From assembly GCA_031412355.1 (NCBI GenBank), contig JANOCR010000103.1:1-5808 (forward strand): 5,808 nucleotides of DNA. The letters run 5' to 3'. Positions 1 to 5,156 of this stretch are shown in pieces. This DNA is from JAENVT01 sp031412355 (GTDB taxonomy: Bacteria > Actinomycetota > Acidimicrobiia > Acidimicrobiales > Ilumatobacteraceae). The stretch's first letter is position 1. Every line of letters starts with the position of its first letter. Below the pieces are notes generated by a model. That model had not been told where the DNA came from and ran no database searches. It was given only the letters and a program-made list of their open reading frames with translations. A program made the translations under genes and the position numbers.

Positions 1-811
1 CGTGGGCCACGATGTCGACATCGTGCACACGGCAGGCATCATCCACCCGACCACAACGCGACAGTTCTTCGACGTCAACACCAACGGCACCCGCAACATC
101 GCCGAAGCGGCTCTCGACCATGGCGTTCGGCGCTTGGTGCATGTCTCGTCGAACAGCCCGTTCGGCACCAACCCGAAGCCCAACGACACGTTTCGGGCGA
201 TCGAGCCGTATCACCCGTACTACGGCTATGGCCGGTCGAAGATGCAGGGCGAACTGGCGGTCTTCGAGGCGATCGAGCGCGGGCTCGACGCCACCATCGT
301 GCGGCCGCCGTGGTTCTACGGGCCGTTCCAGCCTCCCCGCCAGACAACGTTCTTCCGGCTGGTGCGGGCGGGCAGGTTCCCTGTGGTGGGCGATGGTGAG
401 CAGCGACGTTCGATGGTCTACGTCGGCAACCTCGTGGACGGTGTGATCGCCGCCGAACTGACACCAGCGGCCACGGGCAAGGGCTACTGGGTGGCCGACG
501 ACCGTGCCTACACCGTCAACGAGATCGTGACAACCGTCGGGCGCGCCCTGACGGACGAAGGGTTCAGTGTGAAGCCGACCTCGATGCGGTTGCCCGCTGT
601 CGCCGGACGCCTCGCCGAACTCGGCGACCGTATCGTTCAGGGCCTTGGCCGCTACCAGCAACAACTCCACGTGCTCGGGGAGATGAACCACACCATCGCC
701 TGCGACATCTCCGTGACTCGACGAGACCTCGGCTACGAGCCACGCGTCGAACTGTACGAGGGCATGCGCCGCAGCATTCGCTGGTGTGTGCAGCAGGACC
801 TTTCACTATGA
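1..811 (+). CDS. NAD-dependent epimerase/dehydratase (extended SDR), 5'-truncated by window edge
   Basis: This is an extended short-chain dehydrogenase/reductase, probably an NAD(P)-dependent sugar epimerase/dehydratase or 3-beta-HSD-like enzyme acting in the cytoplasm. About 269 residues are visible. The reading frame is open to the left edge, and the fragment begins at the strand-4 motif (VDIVHTAG, residues 5-12). The N-terminal GxxGxxG nucleotide-binding loop, roughly 65-75 residues, must therefore lie outside the window, and the GTG at base 2 is not a credible start. Visible motifs are the active-site serine region HVSSNSPFG (47-55), the catalytic YGRSK (Tyr76, Lys80), the RPPWFYGP substrate loop (101-108) and the RRSMVYVGNLVDG segment (135-147) typical of the family. 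The C-terminus is complete and ends at a TGA overlapping the next ATG. It resembles the downstream gene and is probably a paralogue. The exact substrate cannot be assigned. Confidence 0.85.
   Translation, partial: VGHDVDIVHTAGIIHPTTTRQFFDVNTNGTRNIAEAALDHGVRRLVHVSSNSPFGTNPKPNDTFRAIEPYHPYYGYGRSKMQGELAVFEAIERGLDATIVRPPWFYGPFQPPRQTTFFRLVRAGRFPVVGDGEQRRSMVYVGNLVDGVIAAELTPAATGKGYWVADDRAYTVNEIVTTVGRALTDEGFSVKPTSMRLPAVAGRLAELGDRIVQGLGRYQQQLHVLGEMNHTIACDISVTRRDLGYEPRVELYEGMRRSIRWCVQQDLSL
795..798 (+). promoter_or_regulatory. Candidate ribosome binding site for the second SDR gene
   Basis: AGGA lies 9 nt before the ATG at 808, inside the end of the preceding gene. It favours this ATG over the GTG at 784 and the ATG at 829, which lack a comparable purine stretch. 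The match is short, so the assignment is modest. Confidence 0.4.
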
Positions 812-1866
812 CATCGCCCACGGGCACCATGAGCCTTGTCACGGGCGGCAGCGGCTACTTCGGCTCGCTGCTGGTGCAACGCCTTGCCGATGCCGGGCAT
901 CGGGTCCGGGTGCTCGATATCAACGACGCCGACGATCGCCCGGCATCGGTTGAGCTGGTCCATGGAGACATTCGCGATGCCGACGTGGTCGCCAGCGCGG
1001 TCGACGGATGCGATCTCGTGTTCAACAACGTGGCCCAAGTTCCGTTGGCGAAAGACAAGCACCTGCTGCGCACGGTGAACGTCGACGGCACGTCGATGTT
1101 GTTGCGCGAAGCGGCGCGTGCCGGTGTGCGCAAAGTCGTGCACACCTCGTCGAGCGCTGTGTTCGGTGTGCCGGCAAGCAACCCAGTACTGCCATGGACC
1201 GTGCCTGAGCCGATCGAGGCGTACGGACATGCCAAATTGGCCGCCGAATGGGCATGTCTCGATGCCGTTTCGAGGGGCCTCGACGTGACCATCGTTCGGC
1301 CACGCACGATCCTCGGCCACGGCCGCCTCGGGATCTTCGGCATCCTGTTCGAATGGGTGGCCGATGGCGCCGACATCTTCGTGCTCGGCCGTGGCGACAA
1401 CCGCTACCAGTTCATTCATGCCGACGACCTGGCCGACGTGTGCATGCTGGCCGCCGGCGTACCTGGCCCGGCCGTGTTCAACGCGGGGACCGACCGGTTC
1501 GGCACGATGCGAGAGTCCCTGGAGTCACTCTGTCGTCACGCGGCGACTGGTTCGCGAGTGCGATCGCTGCCGGCGAGACCCGCCTCGGCTGTGATGAAGG
1601 CTGCGGCGATCGCCCATCTCGCACCGTTCGCGCCCTACCACTGGATGATGTACTCGAAGTCGCTGTGGTTCGACATCGATCACGTGCGCGACGCGTTGGC
1701 GTGGCAACCGAAGTGGTCGAACGAGGAGATGCTGGCCGACAGCTACGACTGGTTTCTACGCAACCGGGCCGATACCGACGTGGCCGGCCGCTCGCAGCAC
1801 CGCACGATCGCCAAGCAGGGCGCGCTCCGGGCGTTGAAGGTCGCGACCAAGCTGCTCCCCCGCTAG
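808..1866 (+). CDS. NAD-dependent epimerase/dehydratase (extended SDR), complete
   Basis: This is a complete 352-residue extended SDR, a usual length for NAD-dependent epimerase/dehydratases. The N-terminus carries the Rossmann loop TGGSGYFG (12-19), and Asp37 at the end of strand 2 suggests NAD rather than NADP. Other motifs are FNNVAQ (72-77), the active-site serine stretch HTSSSAVFG (112-120), the catalytic YGHAK (Tyr139, Lys143), a substrate-loop IVRPRTILG and FIHADDLADV. The ATG at 808 overlaps the previous stop as ATGA, which implies translational coupling. A longer GTG start at 784 would intrude further into the upstream gene. The C-terminus runs beyond the usual fold into a basic helix-like tail (RTIAKQGALRALKVATKLL), possibly amphipathic. 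The stop interlocks with that of the convergent glycosyltransferase. A cytoplasmic nucleotide-sugar or lipid-linked substrate is plausible from context but unproven. Confidence 0.9.
   Translation: MTSPTGTMSLVTGGSGYFGSLLVQRLADAGHRVRVLDINDADDRPASVELVHGDIRDADVVASAVDGCDLVFNNVAQVPLAKDKHLLRTVNVDGTSMLLREAARAGVRKVVHTSSSAVFGVPASNPVLPWTVPEPIEAYGHAKLAAEWACLDAVSRGLDVTIVRPRTILGHGRLGIFGILFEWVADGADIFVLGRGDNRYQFIHADDLADVCMLAAGVPGPAVFNAGTDRFGTMRESLESLCRHAATGSRVRSLPARPASAVMKAAAIAHLAPFAPYHWMMYSKSLWFDIDHVRDALAWQPKWSNEEMLADSYDWFLRNRADTDVAGRSQHRTIAKQGALRALKVATKLLPR
1863..1866. other. Shared CTAG stop-codon overlap of convergent genes
   Basis: CTAG reads TAG on both strands. Bases 1864-1866 end the plus-strand SDR gene and bases 1865-1863 end the minus-strand glycosyltransferase. 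It sits at the centre of the 8-base palindrome CGCTAGCG (1861-1868). There is no intergenic space between the two convergent units. Confidence 0.95.
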
Positions 1867-3023
1867 CGACTGCCTCGCCGCTGCACCTGTCCATGCAGCG
1901 AAACCAGAATTCCTCGTGCCGAGGCATCCCAGGTCAGGGTCTGTGCCCGGCTCAGCGCCGCGGCCGCAAGCCGACCACGTCGTTGGTCGTCGAGCAGCAC
2001 GTCGGCAATCGTCTCGCCCAAGCGGTCGAGCGGCGCCAATACACCGGTCACCCCGTCGACCACGCTGCTGCGATGGCCGCTGACGTCGGTGGCGACGGCG
2101 GGTGTCCCGCATGCTGCGGCCTCGGTGATGGTCAGCCCCCAACCCTCGGCCAGCGAAGCGCTGCTGACGAGCCAGGCCCGCCGGTACTCCGCGATGAGGT
2201 CGGCGTGGCTCAGGCGGCCGGCGAGCGTGATCCACTCCTGCGCGCCGTGAGCGGCCACACGTGCTTCGAGCGCCGGTCGCAGCGGTCCATCGCCGACGAT
2301 CGTGAGTTGTAGGTCCGGTACCCGGCGTCGGGCGATCACAGCGGCTTCGATCAGTTCGTCTTGGCGCTTCACCGGTGCGAGCCTTCCGACGCACAACATA
2401 GACGGCGACGCGCTGCGACCGTCACCGGGGTGGAACATCGGGTCGACACCGTTGTTGACTGCCACGACTCGGTCGGCCCGAAAGCCGAGACCCAGCAGAT
2501 CGTCGCGTGTTGCCTCCGACGGCGTCAGGGTCAAGGTGCGCCTGTAGAAGGGTGGCGCGAACCGCGCCTCGAGCGCCCGACCAACACCTGCCAAGGGGCG
2601 CGGAAGGAGCTGATCCCACATCGGGCCGTGAACGTGATGCAGGAAGGTGATGTGCGGTTTGCGGCACCACAGTGGACTCATCCACGGCACACCGTTCCAC
2701 ACCTCGACCAGAGCGTCGTAGGGACCCATTCGATGGATCAGCTCGCTGCCGACTGCGCGGGGGAAGACCGAGTACCGGCTGCCGCGGCGAACGATCTGAT
2801 ACCCGTTGCGCGTTGCGGTGGCAGGTTGGCCGACCGCAGCCGATGTGCGATGAGTGATCTCCAGCCCCGCCGCGGCCCAGCGGCGCATGAACTCGTCGGC
2901 GTGCACCTCCGATCCGCCGGCGTCGGGATCGTCGAGGTCGCGCCACGCCAGCACGTGCACACGACGCGCCCCGGCCGTGATCATCTCGGTGGCGAGTTGC
3001 TCGATCGTGGGAGTGTCAGCCAA
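1863..3023 (-). CDS. GT4-family glycosyltransferase (GT-B fold)
   Basis: This is a glycosyltransferase of the GT4 group, which transfers a sugar from a nucleotide-sugar donor and retains the anomeric configuration. It is 386 residues long from the TTG at 3023, a normal length. Motifs numbered from that start are an N-terminal HVLAWRD strand followed by the DAGGSE glycine loop (about 34-39), NNGVD (190-194), the donor-binding VGRLAPVK (Arg214, Lys219) and the E-x7-E signature EGWGLTITE (Glu293, Glu301) followed by ACGTPAVAT. No membrane segment is evident, so it is probably cytosolic or peripheral. The start is uncertain. The TTG overlaps the dprE2 stop by 8 nt with GGAG 11 nt upstream. An ATG at 3056 would overlap dprE2 by 41 nt without a Shine-Dalgarno match, and an ATG at 2984 would begin closer to the conserved fold. 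It is last in the minus-strand unit. The acceptor and donor are unknown; an envelope glycan is inferred from its neighbours. Confidence 0.88.
   Translation of the reverse strand: MADTPTIEQLATEMITAGARRVHVLAWRDLDDPDAGGSEVHADEFMRRWAAAGLEITHRTSAAVGQPATATRNGYQIVRRGSRYSVFPRAVGSELIHRMGPYDALVEVWNGVPWMSPLWCRKPHITFLHHVHGPMWDQLLPRPLAGVGRALEARFAPPFYRRTLTLTPSEATRDDLLGLGFRADRVVAVNNGVDPMFHPGDGRSASPSMLCVGRLAPVKRQDELIEAAVIARRRVPDLQLTIVGDGPLRPALEARVAAHGAQEWITLAGRLSHADLIAEYRRAWLVSSASLAEGWGLTITEAAACGTPAVATDVSGHRSSVVDGVTGVLAPLDRLGETIADVLLDDQRRGRLAAAALSRAQTLTWDASARGILVSLHGQVQRRGSR
1879..1900 (+). terminator. Candidate hairpin downstream of the SDR pair
   Basis: A perfect 7-bp inverted repeat (CGCTGCA / TGCAGCG) with an 8-nt loop begins 12 nt after the plus-strand stop codon. 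No U-tract follows, so it is not a canonical intrinsic terminator, although U-poor hairpins are reported in high-GC actinomycetes. It lies inside the last codons of the opposite-strand glycosyltransferase, so the repeat may be chance coding sequence. Confidence 0.3.
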
Positions 3024-3777
3024 GGGGCAGGCGTCTCCACACCGGGCCTGGCACATGGCGCAAGACAGAGAACACGTAGCGCAGGATTCCCGGCACCCAC
3101 ACCATGCGGCGCCGCGCGCGCAGTGCCTTGACCGTTGCGTCGGCCACCTTCTCGGCGCTGGTGGAGAACGGCGCGGCCTTCAAGCCCGTCGTCATGCGAG
3201 TGTGGACGAAGCCCGGGCGCACGATCAGCATGTGCACCCCGTCGTCGGCAAGGGCGTCGCCGAGCCCCTGGGCAAAGCCGTCGATGCCGGCCTTGGTGCC
3301 GCCGTACACCGGATTGGCCCGTCGCACACGTTCGCCGGCGACGCTGCTGAGCATGACGATGGAGCCGTGTCCCTGCCGGCGCATCTGGTTGGCGACGGCG
3401 ATGGTGCTCGACACCACACCTGTGAAGTTGACCTGGGCGATCTCGACGGCTAATTCCTGATCGACCGATGTCACTGCACCGTCGCCCAGCAACGCGAATG
3501 CGATGATCGCGACGTCGATGTCGCCATACCGCGCGGTCAGCGAACGGGCGAAGTCGACATGGGCTTCGGTGTCTGTGGCGTCGAATCGCACGACGTCGGC
3601 GGACAGTGAATGATGACGCAATCCGCTGGCAGCACGCTCGCCGGCCTCGACATCGCGGCAGGCCAGTACGACCGTGGTGGTCGTCGGGCTCAGCAGCGCG
3701 CGCACAACGGCAAGGCCGATCTCGCTGGTGCCGCCCAGCAGGACGATCGTTTGTGGTTGACCGAGTGCGTTGTTCAT
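3016..3777 (-). CDS. dprE2: Decaprenylphosphoryl-2-keto-beta-D-erythro-pentofuranose reductase DprE2
   Basis: DprE2 is the NAD(P)H-dependent ketoreductase that converts the 2-keto intermediate made by DprE1 into decaprenylphosphoryl-beta-D-arabinofuranose. The 253-residue classical SDR matches what I recall of Mycobacterium tuberculosis Rv3791 along its length. It has the cofactor loop LLGGTSEIGLA (13-23), VDVAIIAFALLGD (88-99 region), the Ser active site MLSSVAGERVRRAN (Ser145), the catalytic YGGTK (Tyr158, Lys162), VRPGFVHTRM, and a C-terminus (VWVPGILRYVF, then VLRHVPGPVWRRLPLG) like the characteristic DprE2 tail. The cofactor loop reads GGTSEIG instead of the classical TGxxxGIG, as in DprE2. 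The ATG lies 3 nt after the dprE1 stop and in the same reading frame, so the two are surely co-transcribed and probably translationally coupled; no strong Shine-Dalgarno sequence is visible. Its end overlaps the probable start of the glycosyltransferase. Confidence 0.93.
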   Translation of the reverse strand: MNNALGQPQTIVLLGGTSEIGLAVVRALLSPTTTTVVLACRDVEAGERAASGLRHHSLSADVVRFDATDTEAHVDFARSLTARYGDIDVAIIAFALLGDGAVTSVDQELAVEIAQVNFTGVVSSTIAVANQMRRQGHGSIVMLSSVAGERVRRANPVYGGTKAGIDGFAQGLGDALADDGVHMLIVRPGFVHTRMTTGLKAAPFSTSAEKVADATVKALRARRRMVWVPGILRYVFSVLRHVPGPVWRRLPLG

Positions 3778-3780
3778 GTG

Positions 3781-5142
3781 TCAGATCAACCCGAGGCGGC
3801 GACCGAGATCGCTCTGCCACATCCCCAGTGGGTCGACCCCGTCTCTGACCGCCTTCCACTCGTCGAGGCGTGGGTAGCCGCGGCGCACGGCATCGGGTGT
3901 CATGTGCGAATCCTTGGCGAAGTAGTGACGGCCGCCGGCATCGAGCACGACACGATCGAGACCGTGCAGCAAGTCGCCCAGACCGCGGGAGGCGACCGGT
4001 AGATCGAGTGCCAAGGTCCAGCCGGCCTGCGGGAAGCTGAGTGGCGCCGGATTGGCGGCGCCGAACCGCTTCAGCACAGCGAGGAAGCTGGCAACGCCGC
4101 TGGCCGACAATCGCTCGACGACCGTGCGCATTGCGTTCTCCTGTCCGAACGGAACCACGAACTGGTACTGCACCATGCCGCGATTGCCGTACAGCCGGTT
4201 CCATCCCCCGACGAGATCGAGCGGATGGAAGAAGGCGCCGATCCCCTGGATCTCACCTTGGCGACGTACGGGCGCCCTGCGGAACCAGAACTCGTTGAAC
4301 GCCGCGATGGTGGCGTGGTTCAACACTCCCATCGGTGGAACGAGCGGCGGCACTTCGACCAGCTGATGTGGGCCGTATTCGAAGGGGCTGACGGCTTGAC
4401 GGGCATCGAGGTCGACCAGGCGAGCGTGATCGCCACGGCTCAACACGCTGCGGCCGAGGTGGCGTCCCTTGGCCATCAGGTCGATCCAGGCGACGCTGTA
4501 GCGCACGTCGTCGTCACCGGAGCTCATGGTGGCCAACAGATCGTCGAGGTCGGCAACGCGCGACGTATCGATGCGCATTCGGCTGGTCTCGATGGGCAGC
4601 AAACGGATGGTGGCATCGAGCATCACACCGGTCAGGCCCATTCCCCCGACCGTCGCCCAAAACAGTGTGGGTTCGACGTCGGGGTCGATGACCGTCGTCG
4701 AACCGTCGGCCAGCATCATCGTGATGGACACGATGTGGTTGCCGATCGATCCATCGACGTGGTGGTTCTTGCCATGGATGTCGCTGGCGATCGCTCCGCC
4801 GATGGTGACGAATCGGGTGCCGGGGGTCACCGGGACGAAGAAGCCGCACGGCACGATCACGCGCAGCAGTTCGTCGATGCTGACGCCTGCACCAACGGTC
4901 GCGACCGCCGCCTGCTGGTCCAGCACGATGTCGCCGGCGCTCGGCACCAGGCGCACGACCAGGCCACCGCCATTCTGCGCAGCATCGCCGTAGCTTCGCC
5001 CCAGCCCGCGGACCAACGCGCCCCGCGGTCCGGCATCTTTCAGAACAGCACCCAACCGGCTGGCATCAATGGCCAGGTCGTCGGCAACCGTGGGGTTGGT
5101 TCGACCCCAGCCCCAAAGTCGGGCTCGGGAGGGGGTCGACAC
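3781..5142 (-). CDS. dprE1: Decaprenylphosphoryl-beta-D-ribose 2'-oxidase DprE1
   Basis: DprE1 is the FAD-dependent oxidase (VAO/PCMH-type fold) that oxidises the 2'-OH of decaprenylphosphoryl-ribose, the first step of epimerisation to the arabinose donor. The 453-residue protein aligns throughout with recalled mycobacterial DprE1. It has WGWGRTNPTV near the N-terminus, the FAD loop RGLGRSYGDAAQNGGG (45-60, Tyr51), GGAIASDIHGKNHH (115-128; His123 and Lys125 equal Mtb His132 and Lys134), FWATVGGMGLTG (161-172), FHPLDL (305-310), QYQF (Gln325, Gln327) and AKDS (Lys410 equals Mtb Lys418). Ala378 replaces the benzothiazinone-target Cys387, Phe305 replaces Tyr314 and Thr376 replaces Asn385. The GTG start places the WGRT motif as in the family and leaves 11 nt after the upstream gene. 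No clear Shine-Dalgarno sequence is present. Action at the cytoplasmic or periplasmic membrane face is known only for mycobacteria. Confidence 0.95.
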   Translation of the reverse strand: MSTPSRARLWGWGRTNPTVADDLAIDASRLGAVLKDAGPRGALVRGLGRSYGDAAQNGGGLVVRLVPSAGDIVLDQQAAVATVGAGVSIDELLRVIVPCGFFVPVTPGTRFVTIGGAIASDIHGKNHHVDGSIGNHIVSITMMLADGSTTVIDPDVEPTLFWATVGGMGLTGVMLDATIRLLPIETSRMRIDTSRVADLDDLLATMSSGDDDVRYSVAWIDLMAKGRHLGRSVLSRGDHARLVDLDARQAVSPFEYGPHQLVEVPPLVPPMGVLNHATIAAFNEFWFRRAPVRRQGEIQGIGAFFHPLDLVGGWNRLYGNRGMVQYQFVVPFGQENAMRTVVERLSASGVASFLAVLKRFGAANPAPLSFPQAGWTLALDLPVASRGLGDLLHGLDRVVLDAGGRHYFAKDSHMTPDAVRRGYPRLDEWKAVRDGVDPLGMWQSDLGRRLGLI

Positions 5143-5150
5143 GCTGCGGG

Positions 5151-5156
5151 ATTCTA
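5151..5156 (-). promoter_or_regulatory. Candidate -10 element (TAGAAT) before dprE1
   Basis: On the minus strand TAGAAT fits the actinobacterial TANNNT -10 pattern and ends 8 nt before the GTG of dprE1, the spacing expected if transcription began at or near the start codon. It overlaps the TAG stop of the upstream gene, and no convincing -35 box is placed at the usual distance. Chance occurrence is quite possible. Confidence 0.25.

Noticed and set aside
2..4. GTG at base 2 as the real start of the first SDR gene
   Set aside because: The protein would lack the GxxGxxG cofactor loop and the first Rossmann strands; the gene is simply cut by the window edge.
784..807. GTG at 784 as the start of the second SDR gene
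   Set aside because: It adds eight residues that only re-read the end of the upstream gene. The ATG at 808 forms an ATGA overlap, has AGGA at a fair distance and puts the Rossmann loop near the N-terminus as in the family.
733..1419. Minus-strand frame (228 codons) opposite the second SDR gene
   Set aside because: It is antisense to a gene with intact Rossmann and YxxxK motifs; the His- and Arg-rich composition is typical of a reverse-complement shadow.
1838..1853. GGTCGCGACC palindrome as a terminator for the minus-strand unit
   Set aside because: It is a perfect palindrome with no loop, too short to form a stable hairpin in RNA, and no U-tract follows on the minus strand.
1248..2312. Plus-strand frame (354 codons) crossing from the SDR gene into the glycosyltransferase region
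   Set aside because: It spans two well-supported genes in the wrong frame or strand, its product is Arg-rich low-complexity, and it shows no domain.
2361..3131. Plus-strand frame (256 codons) opposite the glycosyltransferase and dprE2 end
   Set aside because: It is an antisense shadow without motifs; the minus-strand proteins have full family signatures.
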